Shown: positions 1 to 8,100 of the stretch, one piece after another
Layout of the letters: each line of letters begins with the position of its first letter
Position numbering within the stretch: position 1 is the first letter of the stretch
NCBI GenBank assembly: GCA_002451015.1
Contig: DKBB01000406.1
Span: 41,570 to 57,463, forward strand
Reading direction: 5' to 3'
Source: Acidobacteria bacterium UBA6911
GTDB lineage: Bacteria; Acidobacteriota; UBA6911
Length of the DNA stretch: 15,894 bases
The notes under the pieces: model-generated
What the model saw: the letters and a program-made list of their open reading frames with translations, nothing else
Databases searched by the model: none
Told to the model about the DNA's origin: nothing
Program-made: the position numbers and the translations under genes

Positions 1-838
1 AGAGCCACCCATCCCCCCCGGGAAAGAAAACCTGCATGACACCATCGACTTCTCCCAGGGCAGGGGACGCCCATTGCCCGTGCAGGATCCGGTCTCCGGG
101 AGAGCTGTCCTTCCAGACCACCTTGCCCGTGTTCTTGTCGACAGCCAGGAAGCTGGGAGCCTCGGGGGATGGGACAGACTCGCCATATTCGTCGCGCCCG
201 TTTGATGTTCCCAGAAACACCAGGTTCTCCCAGACGGCGGGGGAGGAGTTTGCCATATTATGCTGAGTGACGCCCAATTCGTTCCTCATGTCCAGCTTCC
301 AGATAATGTCGGCGTCGGTCGCCCCTGTGTGGATTTCGTTTTTATACGGCCCGTTGTTACCGTCGGAAAAACCGGACGTGTCGAGGCATACAAGTTCCGC
401 CCGGTTCGTGACATAGTAAAGGCGATTATCTTCCACAGCAGGGGAGGAACAGACCCCCTGTTCCGGCCAGTCAAGTTCGGGAGAAAGCTTATCGGTTACA
501 GCCTGCCAGAGGAACGAACCGTCCGATTCACGGAAGCACATCAGAACGCCTTTGTCACCCGTAATTTCAGGATTTCGAGGGGAATCGTTGTTGGTTCCGA
601 CAAAAATTTTCCCGTCGGCAACAACCGGATTTCCGTAAGAGGTAAATCCGAGATCGGCTTTCCACTTGATATTCTCTTTGGAGTCGACATCCCATTTTGA
701 AGGAAGCCCCTTGATGGCGGAAACCATATTTCTTTTGATTGAACCGCCCCACATGGGCCAGTCCTGAGCGACCATCGGGATGACCGTAAGAAGGGATCCC
801 AGGAATAGAAACAATTTGATGTTTATAAACAATCGCAT
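1..838 (-). CDS. Exported PQQ-like beta-propeller protein, C-terminus cut off by the left edge
   Basis: The first 279 codons of a gene that runs off the left edge without a stop. It begins with a Sec signal peptide: MRLF, a hydrophobic run to about residue 22, and likely cleavage after MVA-24. The mature protein starts QDWPMWGG. The rest shows propeller-type repeats: 'NPVVADGKIFVGT', 'SSPAVEDNRLYYVT', 'SSPAVWENLVFLGT', and blade-closing segments such as 'DGSFLWQ' and 'TGKVVWK'. This is the pattern of the PQQ-like/BamB-like propeller superfamily. Proteins of this kind act in the periplasm or on the outer membrane; many do not bind PQQ, and no cytochrome c motif (CxxCH) is visible here. The ATG at 838 has only a weak ribosome site (ACGGAAC). 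The gene is second in a minus-strand pair, 76 nt after the 915-2147 gene, which starts its mature part in a similar way. Family call is firm; catalytic role is unknown. Confidence 0.85.
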   Translation of the reverse strand, partial: MRLFINIKLFLFLGSLLTVIPMVAQDWPMWGGSIKRNMVSAIKGLPSKWDVDSKENIKWKADLGFTSYGNPVVADGKIFVGTNNDSPRNPEITGDKGVLMCFRESDGSFLWQAVTDKLSPELDWPEQGVCSSPAVEDNRLYYVTNRAELVCLDTSGFSDGNNGPYKNEIHTGATDADIIWKLDMRNELGVTQHNMANSSPAVWENLVFLGTSNGRDEYGESVPSPEAPSFLAVDKNTGKVVWKDSSPGDRILHGQWASPALGEVDGVMQVFFPGGDGWL

Positions 839-862
839 AATAGATGTTCCGTTCAATAGAAT

Positions 863-891
863 AGGGAGCGACCGTTTACCGGTGGCTCCCT
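863..891 (-). promoter_or_regulatory. Hairpin between the two propeller genes
   Basis: A stem of 7 bp (AGGGAGC with GCTCCCT), one G-G mismatch, then 4 bp (ACCG with CGGT) closes a 5-nt loop. It lies in the 76-nt gap after the stop of the 915-2147 gene and before the start at 838. On the minus strand no run of T follows, only a loose ATTCTATT. A strong intrinsic terminator is therefore unlikely. An attenuator or mRNA-stabilising hairpin that lowers expression of the second gene is more plausible. Confidence 0.4.
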
Positions 892-914
892 TACTGTCGC
901 CTGGGAATGAAGAG

Positions 915-2147
915 CTATTTGGAATCCTTGATGTTATATGCCGTAAGCATTCCCTGATTCCGGATGTAGAGCTTTCCGTCGCAGACTACCGGGTGTGCCC
1001 AACTCTGGATCCCCTGGTCGGCAATTTCGAATCGGCCTTTCTCCACGTACTTGTCCGGATTGGCTTCAGCCAGGGCGACCAGATTTGTTTCGGATAGGAG
1101 GTACAGGTGCCCGTCAGCATAAGTCAGGGATCCTTTGCCGACGCTCCGGTTTTGCCATCTTAAAATGCCGGATGCAAAGTCTATGCAGGTAAGGATGGAA
1201 CTGGAAAAACCGTAAAGATACCCGTCTAAAAGTACCACACCGCCATGATGGTTCTTCATGTTTTTGCTGAAGTAGAGTTCTTCAGCCGTAACCGTCCCAT
1301 TTTCCGCTTTCAGCTGCAGCAGGGCGCAACCGGTACCGTAATCGGAGGTGTAGAAAACCTTGTTGTCGAAGAAAACAGGAGTCGCGATATTGGCGACGCG
1401 ATTGGCGACCTTATCATAGCGCCACATCAATTTGCCGTCGCTGGCACGGACCCCCACTCCCGCTCCAGCTGTGATCGTCATTATCGTACGAACACCCTGA
1501 ACATCGGCAACAATGCAGGATGAATAGCCTGCCGCATCGCTCAGATCTTTCGTAACCCATACCGTTTCGCCGGTCCCACGGTCCAGCGCCACGATTCCGG
1601 CGTTCTCTCCACCCGGTGTGACAATCAAGTTGTTTCCGTCCACAAGTGGGGATTCACTGATCAGCCACTTAATATTGGAGCCGTGATATCTTTCCAGGAT
1701 ATTGAACGCCCATCCCGTTGTTCCGGTATCCGCGTCGATACAGGCCAGGTCGCCGTTTTCAGTCAATACGTATACACGATTGCCATCCACGGTGGGTGTG
1801 CCTCTCGGTCCGTTTCCCTTGTCGTTGGATCCTGCAGGGCCCAGAGGCGTTGTCCAGATTATTTTCCCGTCCGACCGATTCAGGCAGTGGAGGACGCTTT
1901 GGTTATCTTTTGTTCCCTGAACATAAATGCGGTCTCCCCTGATGGAGACAGTACCAAAGCCTTCTCCGAGACCGGTAACGGACCAGATTTCCGCAGGCCC
2001 GGCTTCCGGCCATTCTTTCAATAATCCGGTATCCGATGATATGTTGGTGCGATCCTTGCCATGCCATTGCGGCCAGTCATTATCGGCAGCAATTCCAGCC
2101 GCCAGGAAGAGTCCCACGATAATAATGAAATACTTCGGTCGACGCAT
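915..2147 (-). CDS. Exported PQQ-like beta-propeller protein
   Basis: A complete 410-residue protein. Residues 1-21 form a Sec signal peptide (MRRPKYF, hydrophobic core, AAGIA-A), and the mature part begins DNDWPQWHGKDRTN, the usual opening of PQQ-binding-like repeat proteins. Repeated blades follow, for example 'GTPTVDGNRVYVLTENGDLACID', 'ESPLVDGNNLIVT' and 'HPVVCDGKLYIRNQGMLTAYNI' at the C-terminus. No heme-binding CxxCH and no separate enzyme domain are seen, so binding of PQQ cannot be claimed. The protein probably acts in the periplasm. A longer frame from a GTG at 2171 exists. The ATG at 2147 is preferred because GGAGG lies 6 nt upstream of it and because a TATAAT box covers 2172-2177, which puts the GTG at or before the transcription start. 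It is the first gene of a pair with 1-838 and diverges from the flavoprotein gene at 2369. Confidence 0.88.
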   Translation of the reverse strand: MRRPKYFIIIVGLFLAAGIAADNDWPQWHGKDRTNISSDTGLLKEWPEAGPAEIWSVTGLGEGFGTVSIRGDRIYVQGTKDNQSVLHCLNRSDGKIIWTTPLGPAGSNDKGNGPRGTPTVDGNRVYVLTENGDLACIDADTGTTGWAFNILERYHGSNIKWLISESPLVDGNNLIVTPGGENAGIVALDRGTGETVWVTKDLSDAAGYSSCIVADVQGVRTIMTITAGAGVGVRASDGKLMWRYDKVANRVANIATPVFFDNKVFYTSDYGTGCALLQLKAENGTVTAEELYFSKNMKNHHGGVVLLDGYLYGFSSSILTCIDFASGILRWQNRSVGKGSLTYADGHLYLLSETNLVALAEANPDKYVEKGRFEIADQGIQSWAHPVVCDGKLYIRNQGMLTAYNIKDSK

Positions 2148-2171
2148 AAGTTTCCTCCATGATGTCCTCAC

Positions 2172-2200
2172 ATTATATGCATAACTTTTTGGACGAACAA
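2172..2200 (-). promoter_or_regulatory. Sigma70-type promoter of the propeller genes
   Basis: On the minus strand the -35 box TTGTTC (2195-2200, 3 of 6 consensus bases) and a perfect -10 box TATAAT (2172-2177) are separated by exactly 17 nt. Transcription would begin near 2165, leaving a leader of about 18 nt that contains the GGAGG ribosome site and ends at the ATG at 2147. The fit of promoter, ribosome site and start supports all three. Confidence 0.6.
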
Positions 2201-2368
2201 ACGAATATGGAAAAGAGTTGTGGCAGGTGGCAGGAATAATTTTTATGTTTCTTTCTAAAAAAATATTTTTCGGAAGGTCAATTTTTTTTATCTATCCACG
2301 GCTTACTAAAAACTGCCTACTGCGAACTGGTATTTTGGGTTAGGATGGAAACTCAGGAGGAAAAGAGT
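2201..2368. other. AT-rich divergent intergenic region with short repeats
   Basis: This stretch separates the two divergent gene sets. It holds a tandem repeat of GTGGCAG (2220-2233). A very AT-rich tract follows at about 2235-2292, including the 12-bp palindrome AAAAATATTTTT at 2259-2270. Next comes a CTGCCTA-type degenerate repeat at 2301-2329 (words GCTTACT and ACTGCCTAC) that reappears at 8549-8611. A strong ribosome site, CAGGAGG at 2354-2360, precedes the flavoprotein ATG at 2369. I could not pick a convincing plus-strand promoter; the AT-rich tract is the likely place. Confidence 0.5.
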
Positions 2369-3793
2369 ATGGCTAGGATAATTTCGCGAAGAGAACTGAT
2401 GCGCACCGTAGCTACCGGAGGTCTGGTACTGGCAGGGTCAATGACTCCGCTGGAGTCATTGATGGCTTCCCAGCTTCGCCCGATGGCAAAACGCGGACCT
2501 CAACCGCCGGGACCCGCTGTAACCCGTTATCCTGCTGTGCTGGAGGCGGGGAAGGTGGTGCAGCCGCGCCGGGAACTGGAGATTCTTCATAAAACCGAGG
2601 TTCTGGTTGTAGGCGGAGGCCCGGCCGGTACTGCAGCGGCGCTGGCTGCCAGGCGTCTCAATGTGGACGTTACACTGGTGGAACGATACGGGTATCTGGG
2701 CGGGTTGGCGACAGGTGGCCTGGTTCTGGCGATCTTCCCTCTGTACGACAGAAACAATCGACAGGTGATCCGGGGCATCGGCGAAGAAATGATGCAGCGA
2801 CTGGATGTTTTGAAATACGGGATTATCGAACGGGAAAAGGCACCGGTCTATCCGACGGTGGATGCAGAAGCATTTAAATACGTTCTGGCGGAAATGGTGC
2901 TGGAATCGGGGATGGATGCCTACCTGGACTGTTGGGGCGTGGATGCCATCATGGACTCAAGCGGAGCTGTAAAGGGAGCTGTCTTTGAGAGCAAGTCCGG
3001 GCGGCAGGCGATTCTGGCCGATGTTGTTGTGGACGCTTCCGGTGACGGGGATATCTTCGCGGCGGCCGGTGCGGCATTTGAAAAAATCAAGGATAATATC
3101 GGACTGGTCAGTCGCCTGGGGAACGTTTCCGTTCAGGACGTGCTGGATGAACATCTTAAAAACGCCACCGGCCCCAGAGACGATATGGACTCCGGAATGC
3201 CGGCGCGGGGAATGCCTGTTACGGCATTTGAAGGGCATGTGGGCAGCCCGACACCCGCACCCGGCATAAACTGGATTAATATGAAGGGCCCGGTAGGCGA
3301 CGGCCTGGATGTAGCCGAAATCAGCAGGATGGAGCTTCTGCATCGACGGGCATTATGGAAAAACCTAGAAAAAGCCAGAAAGAAACCCGGAGCGGAGCAG
3401 GCGTTTATTGCAGAAACAGCACCGCAGATGGGGGTTCGTCTGACACGATTGCTGGACGGAGCCAAGAAACTTACCGCCGAAGAGATGCAAGCCGGTGTTA
3501 AATTCAAGGATGTGATCGGGTACAGCGGAACCTATGCGAACGCACCTGAATTCCAGATCCCTTTTGGATGCCTTGTTCCTGCGAAACTGGAGAACATCCT
3601 TGCTGCAGGACGGTGCGTTTCTGCTGAATTCCCTGTTGCCGACACATTGCGTTTGATCCCGGTCTGCTGGGTAACCGGCCAGGCTGCTGGCCTTGCCGCC
3701 GCATTGAGCGTGAAAGACAAATGCAAACCCCGTGAAGTGAGTGTTCCCAAACTGCAGGAGCTGCTCACGAAACAGGGAGCCTATTTGGGATGA
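2369..3793 (+). CDS. Tat-exported FAD-dependent oxidoreductase (FAD_oxidored family)
   Basis: A 474-residue flavoprotein. The N-terminus MARIISRRELMRT followed by a moderately hydrophobic stretch (VATGGLVLAG) and SLMAS near residue 34 is a twin-arginine signal, so the enzyme is probably folded with FAD in the cytoplasm and then exported. The Rossmann dinucleotide motif GGGPAG lies at residues 82-87, with the ribose-binding glutamate E105 at the end of the second strand. A second FAD motif, 'DASGDGD', follows in mid-protein. The C-terminal signature 'AAGRCVSAE ... PVCWVTGQAAGLAAAL' is typical of the FAD_oxidored (PF12831-like) family. The substrate is unknown; members of this family have diverse or unassigned functions. 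The start at 2369 is chosen over an in-frame ATG at 2345 because AGGAGG lies 8 nt before it and the Tat motif then sits at the very N-terminus. The stop overlaps the start of the polyferredoxin gene (ATGA), indicating translational coupling and probably a physical or electron-transfer partnership. Confidence 0.88.
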   Translation: MARIISRRELMRTVATGGLVLAGSMTPLESLMASQLRPMAKRGPQPPGPAVTRYPAVLEAGKVVQPRRELEILHKTEVLVVGGGPAGTAAALAARRLNVDVTLVERYGYLGGLATGGLVLAIFPLYDRNNRQVIRGIGEEMMQRLDVLKYGIIEREKAPVYPTVDAEAFKYVLAEMVLESGMDAYLDCWGVDAIMDSSGAVKGAVFESKSGRQAILADVVVDASGDGDIFAAAGAAFEKIKDNIGLVSRLGNVSVQDVLDEHLKNATGPRDDMDSGMPARGMPVTAFEGHVGSPTPAPGINWINMKGPVGDGLDVAEISRMELLHRRALWKNLEKARKKPGAEQAFIAETAPQMGVRLTRLLDGAKKLTAEEMQAGVKFKDVIGYSGTYANAPEFQIPFGCLVPAKLENILAAGRCVSAEFPVADTLRLIPVCWVTGQAAGLAAALSVKDKCKPREVSVPKLQELLTKQGAYLG

Positions 3794-5010
3794 TTAACAG
3801 GTGGAATCCGCCGCGCTTGCTGGTAAGAATGAGTTGCCTCGTGTCAGCGATCCTGTTGCTCTGGCCTCTTTCTTTGTGGCTCGAAGGCTCCACCGTTGCG
3901 GTCCAGGCCAGCCCTTTTGTCGCAATCTGCACCCTATTGGCAGGCTGGACATTTAGCGCTGGCATCTTTCTCGGACTTATTTTTTCAGCGACAGTCATAG
4001 TCCGCAAAAGATGGTTCTGCCGCTACCTTTGCCCTGTCGGTCTGCTCCTGGACGGAGCCTCCTGCATAGGATTACGTAAAATATCCTGGTGGAGGCATTG
4101 CCCCCCAATAGGCCGATATATTGCTCTGTTGACCGCAGCTGGATCCATTATCGGTTATCCGCTGCTGCTGTGGATGGACCCGCTGGCATTTTTCAGCAGC
4201 GCCTTTTCAGTTCGCACGGCGCCGGATATCTCCTCCGGAGTTCTGTCCGCGGCGGGCTTGGTAATCCTGCTTTTAATCTCCATAACCTCTGGAGACCTGT
4301 GGTGTGCCCGTATATGCCCTCTGGGCGCTACGCAGGATATTCTGGCGAACCTTAAGTCTATTCTCGTTAATTTTAATGGATCGCCGAAGACAAAACACAG
4401 AGGAATTGCCGGAATTGAAAACGCCTTTCCTTCAACACGAAGGGCGTTCTTGGCGATTGCTGCTGGTGTTGGATTGGGATTCTGGGCGAAAAAAAACAAT
4501 CGTGCAGAGGCTGATAATGCTCCGTTGCGCCCACCGGGCGCGATGGGAGAGGCCGTGTTCACTGGTCTATGCATGCGATGCAGCAACTGTATTCGTGCCT
4601 GCCCGTCAAGGATCATTCATCCGGACACCGGGCGAGCCGGAATTACCGGGCTGCTGGCCCCTGTAGTTCGCTATGAAACGGAATACTGTCTCGAAGAATG
4701 CAACGCCTGCACGAAGGTCTGCCCAAGCGGAGCGCTGCAGGATTTGAGCCTGGAGCAGAAGCATCATCATGTGATCGGAGAAGCCCTTTTGGACAGCTCT
4801 TTGTGTTTTCTGGTCCAGGGTGTCAATGATTGCGACATTTGCGTCCGTTCCTGCCCGTTCGATGCCGTCCAGGTTTATTGGGACGAGGATCTATATATCG
4901 CTTATCCCGTTATAGATCCTCTGAAATGTAATGGTTGCGGCGCCTGTGAGGTGTATTGCCCGACAGGGGATGTCAAAGCCATAAGGGTCTGGAAGTCCGT
5001 GCCGGCTTGA
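3790..5010 (+). CDS. Membrane polyferredoxin, NapH-NapG-type fusion with an internal twin-arginine motif
   Basis: A 406-residue protein with two halves. The N-terminal half resembles NapH: four predicted membrane helices (about 14-32, 42-70, 108-127, 149-166) and two CxxxCP motifs (C77-C81 and C172-C176). A junction follows with the sequence STRRAFLAIAAGVGLGFWAKK (helix about 218-233), which looks like the Tat signal-anchor of NapG. The C-terminal half carries four cysteine sets for [4Fe-4S] clusters: C261/264/267/271, C300/304/307/311, C339/348/351/355 and C380/383/386/390. The third has the C-x8-C-x2-C-x3-CP spacing found in NapG. NapG and NapH pass electrons from quinol to periplasmic nitrate reductase; no napA is seen here. 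The likely role is to move electrons between the quinone pool and the coupled Tat flavoprotein, whose stop codon overlaps this start. Topology suggests that the ferredoxin half lies in the periplasm. Fusion and clusters are directly visible; partner and direction are inferred. Confidence 0.85.
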   Translation: MINRWNPPRLLVRMSCLVSAILLLWPLSLWLEGSTVAVQASPFVAICTLLAGWTFSAGIFLGLIFSATVIVRKRWFCRYLCPVGLLLDGASCIGLRKISWWRHCPPIGRYIALLTAAGSIIGYPLLLWMDPLAFFSSAFSVRTAPDISSGVLSAAGLVILLLISITSGDLWCARICPLGATQDILANLKSILVNFNGSPKTKHRGIAGIENAFPSTRRAFLAIAAGVGLGFWAKKNNRAEADNAPLRPPGAMGEAVFTGLCMRCSNCIRACPSRIIHPDTGRAGITGLLAPVVRYETEYCLEECNACTKVCPSGALQDLSLEQKHHHVIGEALLDSSLCFLVQGVNDCDICVRSCPFDAVQVYWDEDLYIAYPVIDPLKCNGCGACEVYCPTGDVKAIRVWKSVPA

Positions 5011-5050
5011 TCGGTGATTCGGCAACGACGAAGGAATCTTTCCCGTACTG

Positions 5051-5120
5051 GCACTGACCCGCCTTTGCCCTGATAATCCTCTCCTTTGAGCTGCGGGATT
5101 GCCTTGCGGCGGATCAGTGC
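5051..5120. repeat. Inverted repeat in the convergent gap between the polyferredoxin gene and carB
   Basis: GCACTGACCCGC (5051-5062) faces GCGGATCAGTGC (5109-5120), with 11 of 12 positions paired, one G-U type pair, and one more C-G pair inside (5063 with 5108). The loop is about 44 nt. Six A residues follow at 5121-5126. Read from the minus strand these are T residues before the stem, not after it, so it is not a standard intrinsic terminator in either direction. It lies between the stops at 5010 and 5140 and may act as a shared 3' structure. Nothing else is seen in this gap. Confidence 0.4.
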
Positions 5121-5139
5121 AAAAAATTCTCCCCCTCGA

Positions 5140-8100
5140 TTATTTTCCAGAGTGATACTGCTGCAGGGACACGACTTCGGGATCTCCTTCACGGAAGGCG
5201 GCGATACCTTTGACCGCAGCCCTTGCAGCCGCCATTGTTGTAATGTAGGAAACTTTATGCTTGATGGCGGTTTTACGAATGTAAGAATCATCGGTGATTC
5301 CGCGCTTGCCTATAGGAGTATTGATGACGAGATCGATGTCGCCGTTCTTGATCGCATCGGCGATATTTGGACGCCCCTCGTTGATTTTCAAAATGGTTGA
5401 ACACTCGATACCTTTTTCAGAGAGGAATTTGTGAGTGCCTTCCGTAGCAAGGATTTTAAAACCAAGTTTTGAAAAGTTGCGCGCGACATCCAGTGCATCC
5501 TCTTTATCCGGATCTGTTACGGAAATCAGCACAGTGCCTTTTTGCGGAAGCAACTGCTGGGCGGCTTCCTGGGCTTTATAGAAGGCCAGATCGAAGGAAT
5601 TCGCCATTCCAAGGACCTCGCCCGTGGAACGCATTTCGGGGCCGAGAACCGGATCTACTTCGGGAAACATGTTGAAAGGAAATACGGCTTCCTTGACACC
5701 GAAATGTTTTATTGGATTTCGCTTGATGTCCAGATCGCTGAGTTTTTTACCCAGTATAAGTTGTGTTGCAATCCGTACCATCTGAATGTCGCAAACTTTG
5801 GATACCAGGGGAACCGTTCGTGAGGCTCGCGGATTGGCTTCCAGAACGTAGACCCTATCATTGGCGATGGCATATTGGATGTTTATCAATCCAAGCACCT
5901 TGAGTCCAATAGCAATTTTTTTCGTGTACTCTTCAATGGTTCGGCGATGTTTCTCTTCGATGCTTACGGGGGGTAAAACACAGGCGGAGTCGCCGGAGTG
6001 GACGCCTGCCAGCTCGATATGCTCCATGATGGCGGGGATGAAGGCATCCTCGCCGTCCGATATCGCGTCGGATTCCACTTCCAGTGCGTTCTCAAGGAAT
6101 TTGTCGATAAGAATCGGCAGGTCGGGCCAGACCGACATGGCGCTATCGACGTAAAGTGTCAGGTCTTCCCGATCGTGGACAATCTCCATTCCACGGCCGC
6201 CCAGAACATAGGACGGTCTTACCATGAGCGGGTACCCGATTTTTTCTGCGATGGAGATCGCCTCCTCCAGGCTATGCGCCATTCCGGATGCCGGCTGGGG
6301 AATGTCGAGCTTCTGCATCATATTTCGAAAACGGTCCCGATCTTCAGCCAGATCGATGGTGTCCGGTGACGTTCCGAGTATCTTGACTCCCGCGCGCTCG
6401 AGGTCGCGGCAGATGTTCAGCGGAGTCTGCCCTCCGAACTGGACTATTACGCCTTCCGGTTTCTCTTTCTCATAGATGCTTAAAACGTCTTCCGTCGTCA
6501 GGGGTTCGAAATAGAGTTTGTCTGAGGTATCGTAATCTGTTGAAACCGTTTCTGGATTGCAGTTCACCATGATGGTTTCATAACCCAGATCCCGCAGGGC
6601 AAAAGCGGTATGCACGCAGCAGTAATCGAATTCGATGCCCTGGCCAATACGGTTGGGACCTCCGCCCAGCACCATGACTTTCTTACGATCGCTGACTTCC
6701 ACTTTGTCGGGTGCGTTGTAGGTGGAGTAGTAATAGGCGGCATTTTCCACTCCTGAAACCGGGACCGGTTCCCAGGTTTCTTTGATCCCGATCTCTATTC
6801 TACGGGTTCGTATTTTCTCTTCCGGAATTTCCAGCAGTTTCGACAGGTAACCGTCTGCGAATCCGTCCTGCTTTGCGGTGCGCAGCAGATCGTCCGGCGG
6901 GAGCTTCCCTTTATGGGCCAGAACCTTCTCTTCGAGTTCCAGGAGTTCCTTCATCTGCTGGATAAACCACGGCTTGATTTTGGTTTTTTCGTATAACTCG
7001 TCGATGCTTGCGCCTTTTCTCAGTGCTTCGTACATAATGAAGATGCGCTCGCTTGAAGGGCGCCAAAGCATTCCCAATAGTTCGGAAAGGGATTTTTTAT
7101 GGAAGTCTTTTGCAAATCCAAGACCGAAACGGCCTATTTCAAGGGATCGGATCGATTTCAGGAAGGCTTCCTTGTAGTTTTTTCCGATGCTCATGACTTC
7201 GCCCACAGCGCGCATTTGTGTCCCAAGGCGGTCTTCGGCTCCCTTGAACTTTTCAAAAGCCCATCGGGCGAATTTTATGACGACATAATCTCCCCAGGGC
7301 GTGTACTTGTCCAGAGTCCCTTCTCTCCAGTAGGGAATCTCGTCCAGGGTCAGCCCTCCTGCCAGCAGGGAGGAAACGAGTGCGATCGGAAACCCGGTCG
7401 CCTTGGAGGCGAGTGCGGAAGAACGGGACGTTCTCGGGTTGATCTCGATAACAACGATGCGCCCGTCTTTGGGATTATGGGCGAACTGGATATTGGTCCC
7501 GCCGATGACTCCGATTGCATCCACAATGGCGTAGGAGTAATCCTGCAGCTTTTTCTGAAGTTCAGCCGAGATTGTAAGCATGGGGGCTGAACAGAAGGAG
7601 TCTCCGGTATGGACACCCATAGCATCGATATTTTCAATAAAGCAGACAGTGATTTTCTGTCCTTTGGCGTCCCGGACCACTTCCAGTTCGAGTTCCTCCC
7701 AGCCTTCAACGGATTCTTCGATTAGAACCTGTCCGACGAGGCTGGCCGAAATGCCACGACTGACGATGATACGGAATTCATCAAGGTTATACACGAGACC
7801 GCCGCCGGTCCCCCCGAGAGTGTAAGCGGGGCGAATCACACAGGGGAGGTCTATCCGCTCCAGGATTTCTTCGGCTTCTTCCAGGCTCAAGGCGATTTCA
7901 CTTCTGGGCATTTCGATGCCGAGCTGGTGCATGGTCTTCTTGAAAGCCTGCCGGTCTTCTCCCCGTTCGATAGCATCCGCTTTGACTCCTATTATCTGGA
8001 CCCCATACTTGTCAAGAATACCCATTTTTGAAAGTTGAGCGGAAAGGTTCAACCCCGTCTGTCCCCCGAGATTCGGCAGGAGTGCATCGGGACGTTCCCG

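Noticed and set aside
260..700. 146-codon plus-strand frame
   Set aside because: It lies antisense within the propeller gene 1-838, whose translation shows a signal peptide and repeats.
2220..2246. Sigma54 promoter suggested by TGGCAG words
   Set aside because: The TTGCA element at the required spacing is missing; the words are better explained as a tandem repeat.
5121..5126. A-run after the inverted repeat read as a terminator tail
   Set aside because: On the strand where it becomes T residues it precedes the stem, so it cannot be the release tract.
4902..5291. 129-codon minus-strand frame through the convergent gap
   Set aside because: It overlaps the ends of two firm genes in other frames and shows no domain; a shadow frame.
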